Made by a program: the position numbers and the translations under genes. From the NCBI GenBank assembly GCA_934645275.1, contig CAKUDW010000091.1, forward strand, positions 1 to 7,489: a stretch of 7,489 nucleotides of DNA. The letters run 5' to 3'. This stretch comes from an uncultured Clostridia bacterium (lineage in GTDB: Bacteria > Bacillota_A > Clostridia > Christensenellales > Aristaeellaceae). Of this stretch, positions 1-5,396 are shown piece after piece. The stretch's first letter is position 1, and the number at the start of each line of letters is the position of its first letter. Below the pieces are notes generated by a model. It was not told where the DNA came from. It ran no database searches and saw only the letters and a program-made list of their open reading frames with translations.

Positions 1-1
1 G

Positions 2-40
2 GAGCATGTCTCCATCGACATTGGGAGGAAAGAGCCATGA
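2..40 (+). CDS. C-terminal end of an upstream ORF (partial)
   Basis: The frame beginning at base 2 is open and reads EHVSIDIGRKEP before TGA at 38-40. The stop overlaps the ATG of the next gene (37-39) in an ATGA arrangement, which is typical of translationally coupled genes. Recombination modules of this type in Firmicutes often have another serine recombinase directly upstream, and the short beta-like tail would fit such a C-terminus, but that is inference. Twelve residues are too few to identify a protein. Confidence 0.4.
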   Translation, partial: EHVSIDIGRKEP

Positions 41-471
41 ACAGTATTGAAAGAGAGCAGATTATCGCCCTGCGCGCCGCCGGCCAGAGCTATGCCCGGA
101 TTGCGGATGCGCTGAATCTGTCTGTAAACAGCGTAAAATCCTTCTGCCGGCGCAATGCGCTGAGCGGCAGTGCCGGCAGCTCCGTAAAACCTATAAAGGC
201 CGAAGCTCCATTGGAAGCAACGGCCTGCGAGCAGTGCGGCTGTCCTGTTCGGCAGACGCCGGGCAGAAAGCATAAGCGCTTCTGCTCAGACACCTGCCGA
301 ACAGCGTGGTGGAACGCGCATCGAACGCAGGTGCGCCGGAAAACCATGCGCACATTCTGCTGCGCCCGCTGCGGTATGCAGTTTTCAAGGTACGGCGTGA
401 CAAAGCGCAGCTTCTGCAGCCGGTCGTGCGCATCCGCTGCGCGGAAGAAGGAATTCACTCATGACGCGTGA
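37..471 (+). CDS. HTH plus double zinc-ribbon protein of a recombinase module
   Basis: A 144-residue protein with a probable DNA-binding role. Residues 4-42 form a helix-turn-helix of the sigma-70 region 4/RNA polymerase sigma-like type (EQIIALRAAGQSYARIADAL, then NLSVNSVKSFCRRN). Two C4 zinc-binding sites follow: C64-x2-C67-x15-C83-x3-C87, and C109-x2-C112-x14-C127-x3-C131. The C-terminal half is rich in Arg and Lys. GGGAGGAA at 23-30 is a strong ribosome binding site for the ATG at 37. Its stop overlaps the next small gene by 11 nt. Small HTH/zinc-ribbon genes of this kind are commonly found directly before large serine recombinases in Clostridia, where they may regulate or assist recombination. 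That role is inference from context, since the sequence shows only nucleic-acid-binding architecture. Confidence 0.85.
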   Translation: MNSIEREQIIALRAAGQSYARIADALNLSVNSVKSFCRRNALSGSAGSSVKPIKAEAPLEATACEQCGCPVRQTPGRKHKRFCSDTCRTAWWNAHRTQVRRKTMRTFCCARCGMQFSRYGVTKRSFCSRSCASAARKKEFTHDA

Positions 472-622
472 ACAGCTGCTCGCCGAAAAACGCTTTCTGG
501 CCTGCCTGCGCCTTCTGCACCGGCTGCGGGAGGCGGAACTGCTCAGCGGCGCGGAGTACGCGCAGGCGCGTTCCCTTCTGCTGGACGAATACCATCCCAC
601 GCTGTCCGCTCTGTTCGAATGA
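461..622 (+). CDS. SHOCT-like small protein
   Basis: A 53-residue ORF beginning MTREQLLAEKRFLACLRLL and ending TLSALFE. The central stretch LHRLREAELLSGAEYAQARS matches the SHOCT pattern: a short amphipathic helix, then L..L...G.L...EY...K..LL. SHOCT segments are usually oligomerisation or interaction modules at protein C-termini, but free-standing versions occur in recombinase modules. AAGGAA at 448-453, seven bases before the ATG, supports translation. The start lies 11 nt inside the preceding gene, indicating coupling. The next gene starts 67 nt downstream with its own ribosome binding site. The molecular function is unknown; a link to recombinase expression or activity is inferred only from position. 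Confidence 0.72.
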   Translation: MTREQLLAEKRFLACLRLLHRLREAELLSGAEYAQARSLLLDEYHPTLSALFE

Positions 623-689
623 CCTCCGAATATAACTTGACTTTTCTGCCGTTCAGAGTGAGTAATAGACGCGAAGGGAGGAACGCTCC

Positions 690-1640
690 ATGACCAGAAT
701 TGTACGAAAAATTGCGCCCGCGCAGCCGCCGGCGGTCATCCGTCCCCGACGCGTTGCCGCATACGCCCGGGTATCCGTTCCCACGGAACGCCTGCTGCAC
801 TCGTTGGACGAGCAGATCAGCTATTACAACGCACTGATCCAGAGCACGCCGGGCTGGGAATACGCCGGAGTGTTCGCGGATCGCGGCGTCAGCGGCACGC
901 AGACCGTCAGCCGCGACGAATTCCAGCGGATGCTGTCCGAATGCGAAGCCGGGCATATCGACCTGATTCTCACCAAGAGCCTCTCGCGCTTCGCCCGCAA
1001 CACCGTCGACACGCTGGAAACGGTGCGCCGCCTGAAGCGTCTGGGCGTGGAGGTGCGCTTTGAAAAAGAGAACATCTGGACATTCGACGGCAAGGGCGAG
1101 CTGATGATTTCCATCATGTCCTCGCTGGCGCAGGAGGAAAGCCGGAGCATTTCCGAAAACTGCGTCTGGGGTCAGCGCAAGCGCTTCGCCGACGGCAAGG
1201 TCACCGTGCCCTTCGGGCGCTTTCTCGGCTACGACCGCGGCCCGGACGGCAATCTGGTGGTCAATGAGGAACAGGCGAAGGTCGTGCGGCGAATCTACGC
1301 GCTCTTCCTCGAGGGGAACACGCCGTATGCCGTTTCGAAAATCCTCACGGCGGACGGCGTACCCACGCCCGGCGGAAAGAAGAACTGGAGCAAGACGGTG
1401 GTGCTGAGCATTCTGAAAAACGAGAAGTACAAGGGCGACGCGCTGCTGCAGAAGGTATACACCGAGGATTTTCTGACAAAAAGGAAGGTGCGCAACAGCG
1501 GACAGGTGCCGCAATACTACGTGGAGGGCAATCATGAGTGCTGTCCTTACGTAAATACAAATGCACCCCCTCAGAAAGCCCGTAAACTGGGGGGTTCTGG
1601 CAGATTTGGTTTTGCACACCCCCTTCAGTTTTCCCTTTAA
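690..1640 (+). CDS. Large serine recombinase, C-terminally disrupted
   Basis: A site-specific recombinase of the resolvase/invertase superfamily, which cuts and rejoins DNA through a 5'-phosphoserine intermediate. YARVS places the nucleophile at Ser29. The resolvase fold spans about residues 21-160 and includes GVSGT (66-70) and TKSLSRFARN (95-104). The 'recombinase' DNA-binding domain runs from about 172 to 275 (PFGRFLGYDRG; GVPTPGGKKNWS). GGGAGG at 676-681 fits the ATG at 690. Family members usually continue past 450 residues with a zinc ribbon and coiled coil. Here the family sequence ends at about VEGNHE (residue 283, base 1538). It is followed by 33 residues of low-complexity translation (CCPYVNTNAPPQKARK...) from a repeat-bearing segment. 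The protein is probably inactive for integration or lacks directional control. It belongs with the two upstream small genes. Confidence 0.85.
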   Translation: MTRIVRKIAPAQPPAVIRPRRVAAYARVSVPTERLLHSLDEQISYYNALIQSTPGWEYAGVFADRGVSGTQTVSRDEFQRMLSECEAGHIDLILTKSLSRFARNTVDTLETVRRLKRLGVEVRFEKENIWTFDGKGELMISIMSSLAQEESRSISENCVWGQRKRFADGKVTVPFGRFLGYDRGPDGNLVVNEEQAKVVRRIYALFLEGNTPYAVSKILTADGVPTPGGKKNWSKTVVLSILKNEKYKGDALLQKVYTEDFLTKRKVRNSGQVPQYYVEGNHECCPYVNTNAPPQKARKLGGSGRFGFAHPLQFSL

Positions 1641-1694
1641 ACCACCACAAATCAGCCTAAAACAGCAATTAAAAACTGTTGTAATGCACCCCCC
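1562..1694. repeat. Three TGCAC(AC)CCCC repeats, possible insertion-sequence end
   Basis: Three same-orientation copies of a GC-rich unit occur: TGCACCCCC (1562-1570), TGCACACCCCC (1613-1623) and TGCACCCCCC (1685-1694). The first two extend into a longer imperfect match, each continuing with T(T)CAG and ending in a TAAAC stretch, about 25-30 bp in all. The segment starts right where the serine recombinase loses homology, so it looks inserted. Multiple internal terminal repeats are known for IS21-type elements, which makes an insertion-sequence end or a small non-autonomous element plausible. No transposase gene is present and no target duplication was found, so this assignment is inference. 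The first copy can also fold with CTGGGGGGT (1587-1595). Confidence 0.45.
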
Positions 1695-1711
1695 TGGGCT
1701 ACGGAAGCCCA
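1695..1711. repeat. Small hairpin TGGGCT/AGCCCA
   Basis: TGGGCT (1695-1700) and AGCCCA (1706-1711) are perfect complements around a five-base loop, immediately after the third TGCACCCCCC repeat. There is no T-tract after it, so it is not a terminator. It may be part of the inserted segment. Confidence 0.35.
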
Positions 1712-1735
1712 ACAGGAGATCCTCATTACACTGGA

Positions 1736-1764
1736 AGAGCGAATAGAGGCGCTCTCATTTTTTT
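1736..1764 (+). terminator. Probable intrinsic terminator
   Basis: AGAGCG (1736-1741) pairs perfectly with CGCTCT (1750-1755) around an eight-base loop. Two bases later there is a run of seven T residues (1758-1764). The stem is only six pairs but GC-rich, and the T-tract is strong. It would end transcription from the recombinase module before the promoter of the next cluster at about 1849. Confidence 0.55.
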
Positions 1765-1848
1765 GCCAACTTCCGCATGCAGAAGTGGTATGGAACAATA
1801 CGAATTAAACTGTTAGTTCAATGACAAATCATCCGTGGTGGCGAAAGG

Positions 1849-1854
1849 TATAAT
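1849..1854 (+). promoter_or_regulatory. Candidate -10 element for the antitoxin-led cluster
   Basis: A perfect TATAAT lies 43 bases before the preferred ATG at 1897. No good -35 exists at 17-18 bp spacing; the nearest resemblance, ATGACA at 1821-1826, is 22 bp away. A promoter with a weak -35 is common for autoregulated antitoxin genes, but this is a sequence guess. Position downstream of a terminator and before the first gene of a cluster supports it. Confidence 0.4.
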
Positions 1855-1896
1855 GTGGACCCGGGAATAATTTGAACCGGCACTGGAGTGATTAAC

Positions 1897-2232
1897 ATGG
1901 GACTGTACGACCACGTCCCCGGACAGCGCGATTTCCTCATACTGGAAAAGGAAGTCTCCGTGACGGAGTTCCGCAGGAGACCGGCCGCTGTCTGGAAGTA
2001 TGTGGAGACGACCGGGCACGTCGTGTTCTTAACCCGCTACGGCAAGCGTGTCTGCGAACTGGTGTCCATCGAAACCTACGCCTGCATGACGAACGACTAC
2101 GCCGCCACCATGGCAGAGATCGAGCGGGCGAGCCAGGAATATATACAACAAAAGATGCACTTGCCCAGATTGAACATGAGTAACAGGAGTGAAGATAATG
2201 AGGCCGATAGAGGGATTCCGTTCCGACAGTGA
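1897..2232 (+). CDS. Phd/YefM-family antitoxin-like protein
   Basis: A 111-residue protein. Residues 20-64 fit the Phd/YefM fold: VSVTEFRRRPAAVWKYVE, then GHVVFLTRYGKRVCELVSIE. In this family the N-terminal part binds the operator DNA as a dimer and the C-terminal tail wraps the toxin. Here residues 65-111 form a long charged tail (AEIERASQEYIQQK and beyond) that could be a partner-binding segment. The ATG at 1897 is preferred over the in-frame GTG at 1888, because GGAG (1885-1888) is correctly spaced for the ATG and overlaps the GTG. It opens a four-gene cluster and overlaps the next gene by 35 nt. No RelE, Doc, ParE or PIN toxin motif is seen next door, so the partner is unknown. It could be a stand-alone regulator. 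Confidence 0.8.
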   Translation: MGLYDHVPGQRDFLILEKEVSVTEFRRRPAAVWKYVETTGHVVFLTRYGKRVCELVSIETYACMTNDYAATMAEIERASQEYIQQKMHLPRLNMSNRSEDNEADRGIPFRQ

Positions 2233-2479
2233 ATGGAGATGGGATGGCACACTGTGGGACTTTGTAGATGCTGTTCAGTGGGCGCTGGTCGTTCGTGACA
2301 TAGAAAAGAACAACGCTTCCCCGGAATGGTCTATCATCTCTAACCCCAGGCGCTGCGTGGACTACGCGAATGAGCGTGGCATTACCCGCCGCGCAGTGGT
2401 CAGGGAAATGATGAGGATTGCAACCGATGGCGCAGACATGTTTCGGGCAATTGACAATCACGACGATGATGCAGAATAA
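2198..2479 (+). CDS. Unknown 93-residue protein in the antitoxin-led cluster
   Basis: I do not recognise this family. The protein begins MRPIEGFRSDSEWRWDGT and has a Trp-rich N-terminal third (W13, W15, W20, W28, W44). A helical basic segment follows at about 60-75 (GITRRAVVREMMRIA), then an acidic C-terminus (DNHDDDAE). AGGAG at 2185-2189 is eight bases before the ATG at 2198, so this start is preferred over the GTG at 2189, which overlaps the ribosome binding site. It starts 35 nt inside the antitoxin-like gene and ends 20 nt before the next gene, consistent with one transcript. By position it could be the partner of the Phd-like protein, but no toxin motif supports this. Confidence 0.7.
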   Translation: MRPIEGFRSDSEWRWDGTLWDFVDAVQWALVVRDIEKNNASPEWSIISNPRRCVDYANERGITRRAVVREMMRIATDGADMFRAIDNHDDDAE

Positions 2480-2499
2480 AACGGCACTGAGGAAACAAT

Positions 2500-3000
2500 A
2501 TGAATAGCAAAATCTGTGAATATGTATCGGGCCGAACTGAGCCAGACTTTTTCGACAGGCCTGACGATGGACTGAACGCTGTCCATACCCCATGGAGGGA
2601 CAGTATGAAAGTGATAGGCTGGACTGCATGGCGCGATCCGCGCTATCCGGATGAAGATGTGAGTGACTCCCTGTTCGCGGAACAGCGCGCAGCCACGATA
2701 GAAGAGTTGCGCCTGCGCAATATACGCTTTTCCGGGTTCTACCATCAGCGGGGGAACCTCGGCGTCCCCGTCTTTGATGATGGCACAGCGTTCCATGTGT
2801 CGTTCAGGTCATGGGGTCGGATTATGGCGGAGGCCTTTCCGAAACCGGGTGATGGAGAATTCGCCTACGTCCGATGGGCATGGGATCCCCCCTGTGATCC
2901 CGCTTGTGTTTCTCTCCCCAATCCGGATGATTACCTCGGCTTTAGGCCCTGGGACAAGCCACTGACCGAGGATGATATAAGAGAGATATTTGGAGACTGA
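2500..3000 (+). CDS. Unknown Trp-rich 166-residue protein
   Basis: I do not recognise a named family. The soluble protein has no signal peptide or membrane segment. It has seven Trp residues (W32, W41, W44, W105, W126, W128, W151), a distinctive motif YHQRGNLGVPVFDDG (81-95), a SFRSWGRIMAEAF block (101-113) and a YVRWAWDPPCDPAC block (123-136), and ends in an acidic helix. GAGG (2489-2492) supports the ATG at 2500. A second in-frame ATG at 2605 (residue 36, MKVIGWTAWRDP) has an even better GGAGGG at 2594-2599, so a 131-residue form is possible, either as the true start or as an internal product. The gene sits 20 nt after the previous one and 16 nt before the next. The dense aromatic motifs suggest a conserved fold rather than a spurious ORF. 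Confidence 0.75.
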   Translation: MNSKICEYVSGRTEPDFFDRPDDGLNAVHTPWRDSMKVIGWTAWRDPRYPDEDVSDSLFAEQRAATIEELRLRNIRFSGFYHQRGNLGVPVFDDGTAFHVSFRSWGRIMAEAFPKPGDGEFAYVRWAWDPPCDPACVSLPNPDDYLGFRPWDKPLTEDDIREIFGD

Positions 3001-3016
3001 AAGGTCGGGTGAGATC

Positions 3017-3736
3017 ATGGTAAAAATGAAAACGGTACAGGAATGGCTGAGGGAGCTGAACACGGATCGTTTGATCGGTACATGGAAGTACGCCCATCGC
3101 TTCGATCACGTCGAACATCCCGATATGTTCGATATGACAATCAGGCAAATCCTGGAGCAGGTCGAAAAGACACTGACCGTTTATATCAATTATCTGCGCG
3201 GGCTCCCCATCAAAGCGCCATCAGATGGGCATCGCGGACTGCTCTTTGTCAGCAGATGTATACGCGACGGTTCCAAGGATAAGGCTTACAACCTTTGCTT
3301 CCTGGACGAGCTCATGGCAAAAGGCGTGGAGTGCCAGCATTATGCATACGAATTCACAGAGCAGTCAGAAATCATGGGATTTCTGGTGGCGGACACTCCG
3401 TTGACCCTGCGGCATATCTACGCCCTCATGGTTAACGTACTTCACACCGCTTCCTTCTTCGGTTTCAAACAGGAGTACCTGGCCGAAGAGAAAGAGATCC
3501 TTATAAAGGCGAGCCAGGACAACGATGCGAACAGGGCTGGGGCGATGCTGTTTGACGAGTTCATGGAGAAGATGGAGAAACGGCTCGGTTTTAAGCCGGA
3601 CCGTGAAAGCGAGGATGAAAGGGCGCTGCGCGTGAAGGTCATGGAGGCAGAGCAGGCATACGCTATGCATTCGCGGAAAAAGGAACTGACCCTGATTCTT
3701 GCTTCGCTTCGAGAGGATCATGGTTACCCAACATGA
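3017..3736 (+). CDS. DUF6557-like uncharacterised protein
   Basis: A 239-residue soluble protein. The motifs MKTVQEWLREL (4-14), LPIKAPSDGHRGLLFV (63-78), HYAYEFTEQSEIMGFLVAD (108-126), IYALMVNVLH (134-143) and ASFFGFKQEYL (145-155) resemble, from memory, the Firmicutes family called DUF6557, whose function is not known. The family name needs a profile search. A charged C-terminal region (about 180-239) looks helical. I chose the ATG at 3017, with GGTGAG at 3008-3013, over the TTG at 2990 that lies inside the previous gene's end. ATG 3026 is also possible and would start exactly at MKTVQEW. It is the last gene of the four-gene cluster, and its TGA directly abuts the stop of the convergent SRAP gene. 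Confidence 0.75.
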   Translation: MVKMKTVQEWLRELNTDRLIGTWKYAHRFDHVEHPDMFDMTIRQILEQVEKTLTVYINYLRGLPIKAPSDGHRGLLFVSRCIRDGSKDKAYNLCFLDELMAKGVECQHYAYEFTEQSEIMGFLVADTPLTLRHIYALMVNVLHTASFFGFKQEYLAEEKEILIKASQDNDANRAGAMLFDEFMEKMEKRLGFKPDRESEDERALRVKVMEAEQAYAMHSRKKELTLILASLREDHGYPT

Positions 3737-3738
3737 TC
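3716..3738. repeat. Hairpin across the abutting stop codons of two convergent genes
   Basis: GATCATG (3716-3722) and CATGATC (3732-3738) are perfect inverted repeats with a nine-base loop. The right arm holds the plus-strand TGA (3734-3736) and runs into the minus-strand stop (3737-3739). There is no T-tract on either strand, so a classical intrinsic terminator is not supported, but the structure could act in both directions to pause polymerase or block exonucleases. Confidence 0.5.
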
Positions 3739-4387
3739 ACAGTATCGTCATCTGTTCGCCTGTGTTCGAGGTCGTCGGTTCCTTTTCAACCCTCTCATAG
3801 ACCATTTCGGTCACTGCCGCATCGAGAAGCTCTTCCGGTTTCACGCCCGGCTTGATCCATTCGTTCACATAGTCACCCGGCATGATCAGCGGCATCCGGT
3901 CATGGATGAAACGTATCTCCTCGCCCGGCTCTCTGGTCAGAATCACAAACACAGGCAGACCGTTCTCAATCCTGTACAGCCCGCACAGCCAGGTCATGGT
4001 GCTGCCCTTCGGCTGGATCAGATACTTGTCCCCGGTGCGCTTCTTCCCGTCGTTTCCGACGCTGTGCTCCCATTCAAAATACCATGAGGCCGGAACGATG
4101 CAGCGATGGGAAGCCCATGCGTCCCTGAACGTCGCCTTCCGTGACGCGGTCTCCGCGCGGGCGTTGATCAGCGGCGTTCTTCCGACAAAGCCCCACTTCA
4201 TCGGAAAGACCGATCTGACACCCGAGCGGTTTGAGGCGATGACCGGCGCGACGTCTGTCGGCCTGATTTCCCCACAGGTGACCACCCCCGTGGTTCGACG
4301 CCACCTCTCCACGAGGGGGGACTTGTTCATTTCCTCAACGATCTCCCGGATTTCCGGGGATTCGTCGACCCAATACCGGCAGCACAT
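3737..4387 (-). CDS. SOS response-associated peptidase-type protein (SRAP/YedK/HMCES family)
   Basis: A protein that shields abasic sites in single-stranded DNA by forming a thiazolidine crosslink through its N-terminal cysteine. The start chosen is the ATG at 4387, which gives MCCRYW and places Cys2 at the mature N-terminus after Met removal, as the chemistry requires. The TTG three codons upstream would bury it. The usual MCGRY reads MCCRY here, a Gly-to-Cys change. Other active-site residues are present: Asn75 in LINARAET, Glu105 in WYFEWEH and His162 in FIHDRMPLIM. Length, 216 residues, is close to bacterial YedK. The ribosome binding site is weak (AAAGGG about 12 bases upstream on the minus strand). 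No LexA box was recognised. It is convergent with the upstream cluster and follows the C39 peptidase gene after a 232-nt gap, so it may have its own promoter. Confidence 0.92.
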   Translation of the reverse strand: MCCRYWVDESPEIREIVEEMNKSPLVERWRRTTGVVTCGEIRPTDVAPVIASNRSGVRSVFPMKWGFVGRTPLINARAETASRKATFRDAWASHRCIVPASWYFEWEHSVGNDGKKRTGDKYLIQPKGSTMTWLCGLYRIENGLPVFVILTREPGEEIRFIHDRMPLIMPGDYVNEWIKPGVKPEELLDAAVTEMVYERVEKEPTTSNTGEQMTIL

Positions 4388-4408
4388 CCTGTGCAATCAC
4401 CCTTTCGA

Positions 4409-4554
4409 CGGGAAAGCTCCGCCTCTGACGACAGCCCGGCTTTCACCGTCTGCCGTTTCCCTCCCGCATGCCGCGCTCCCGGCGCTCGTAGGTTTTACAT
4501 CGCCCGATTCTCCCGGAAATATCGCTTTCCCATCCGTCGCGCGGAGCTTTTCCG
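4409..4554. repeat. Long imperfect inverted repeat in the SRAP/peptidase gap
   Basis: The arm CGGGAAAGCTCCGC (4409-4422) is the inverse complement of GCGGAGCTTTTCCG (4541-4554) with one mismatch, which becomes a G-U pair in plus-strand RNA. One further A-T and one G-U pair extend it to about 16 pairs. The interior is 118 nt. Competing pairings exist: GGGAAAGC (4410-4417) also matches GCTTTCCC (4524-4531), and CGACGG (4406-4411) matches CCGTCG (4534-4539). The repeat fills most of the 232-nt gap between the SRAP start and the peptidase stop. It may be a folded leader of the SRAP transcript, a small RNA, or a small mobile repeat. I saw no convincing gene or promoter in the rest of this gap. Confidence 0.5.
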
Positions 4555-4619
4555 TTTTGCGCCGGGGCGTGTTCCCAATCTCGCGGCTGTCCGCGCCGCG
4601 TCCGAACCCGGCAAGCGCT

Positions 4620-5396
4620 TCATTCGCCGGAATAAACCGTTATAAACGGCTGTTCATACGGCACCTCTTTTTCCGCGCATGGGCCTTCGCGCCACATGGC
4701 GTAAAACCGGCCGAACGGGACGACATAATACCCGTCCTGGTAATGATCCGTGACGTCATACGAATCCGCCATGATCAGCACATCGTCGTATGGAGACGCC
4801 GTATCACAGGTGTCGATTCCGATGATCGTCTGCCAATGGCCAAACCAGTCCACCCAATCGACCATTACGGGCGCTCCGCCGTCGATTGCCCGTATCAGGT
4901 AGGCCTCGCAGTCCCCGATCCCGGCAAAGCGCGGTTCAACGGCCGCATGATCGTCCACGCGAAAGCCCAGTTCCTCAAAAAAGGACGCGAGGCCTTCAAC
5001 GGATGTCCCCTTTGAAGGATCTGCCCCGGCCCGCTCACAGATCTGCATCTCATTGTAATCATTCACCCCGTAATGGTGCAGCACCATGAGCGCCGCAGCG
5101 CATCCGCAGCTGTATTCCGTCGTCTGCTGATATGTTTCATAATGAGTCAGAATGTGGAGACCGCCGCCGCTTTTCATATTGTAGTAATCGTTCACGGTGT
5201 AATAGCGGCTGTCCGGATGGTCAAGCATGTTTCCAAATGCATCCGCTCCGGTCGCGTCATGCAGGGTGCCCATCCCGGCGTCCGCCTCAATTTGATGGAT
5301 TTCGGGCAAAGCGGCGCTTTGAATTTCCGATTCCCCCGCGCAGGCGCCGGAGATCATCGCCAGGATCGGAAGCGCAACCACCGGCATCATCTTCAT
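4620..5396 (-). CDS. Secreted C39-family (papain-like) cysteine peptidase
   Basis: A 258-residue exported protein, probably acting at the cell surface or outside. The start is the ATG at 5396, preceded on the minus strand by GGGAGGTG six bases upstream. It gives a short signal peptide MKMMPVVALPILAMISGACA with likely cleavage at ACA|GES (after residue 20). Cys19 could alternatively be lipidated, but the -3 to -1 residues (S-G-A) are a poor lipobox. The peptidase domain has the papain-like arrangement: Gln91 (oxyanion), Cys97 in YSCGCAAALMVLHHYG, His187 in GHWQTIIGIDT and Asp211 in LIMADSYD. C39-like proteins cleave peptides, often at double-Gly leaders, but no transporter domain or bacteriocin gene is attached here and the substrate is unknown. 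It is on the same strand as SRAP but 232 nt away. Longer in-frame starts add an unlikely charged N-terminus. Confidence 0.85.
   Translation of the reverse strand: MKMMPVVALPILAMISGACAGESEIQSAALPEIHQIEADAGMGTLHDATGADAFGNMLDHPDSRYYTVNDYYNMKSGGGLHILTHYETYQQTTEYSCGCAAALMVLHHYGVNDYNEMQICERAGADPSKGTSVEGLASFFEELGFRVDDHAAVEPRFAGIGDCEAYLIRAIDGGAPVMVDWVDWFGHWQTIIGIDTCDTASPYDDVLIMADSYDVTDHYQDGYYVVPFGRFYAMWREGPCAEKEVPYEQPFITVYSGE

Noticed and set aside
637..666. A possible promoter with TTGACT before the recombinase gene
   Set aside because: No acceptable -10 occurs at 16-18 bp spacing; the gene is more likely read from upstream.
543..1712. A 389-codon open frame on the minus strand opposite the serine recombinase
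   Set aside because: It mirrors a clear, family-matching recombinase with a good ribosome binding site. The antisense translation has no recognisable domain, and GC-rich third positions explain the long frame.
1684..1797. A frame reading ATEAQQEILITLEERIEAL after the repeats, resembling a protein C-terminus
   Set aside because: It has no start codon or ribosome binding site and overlaps the terminator stem. It could be a gene remnant but is too short to assign.
1937..2629. A 230-codon minus-strand frame across the antitoxin-led cluster
   Set aside because: It is antisense to two plus-strand genes with good ribosome binding sites, and its translation is low-complexity, Arg/Ser/Cys-rich.
4391..4645. 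An 84-codon plus-strand frame starting at GTG in the SRAP/peptidase gap
   Set aside because: No ribosome binding site, Arg/Pro-rich composition typical of spurious GC-rich frames, and it overlaps the inverted repeat and the peptidase stop.
3882..5015. A 377-codon open frame on the plus strand opposite SRAP and the C39 peptidase
   Set aside because: It crosses two well-supported minus-strand genes and the gap between them, and has no domain or ribosome binding site.
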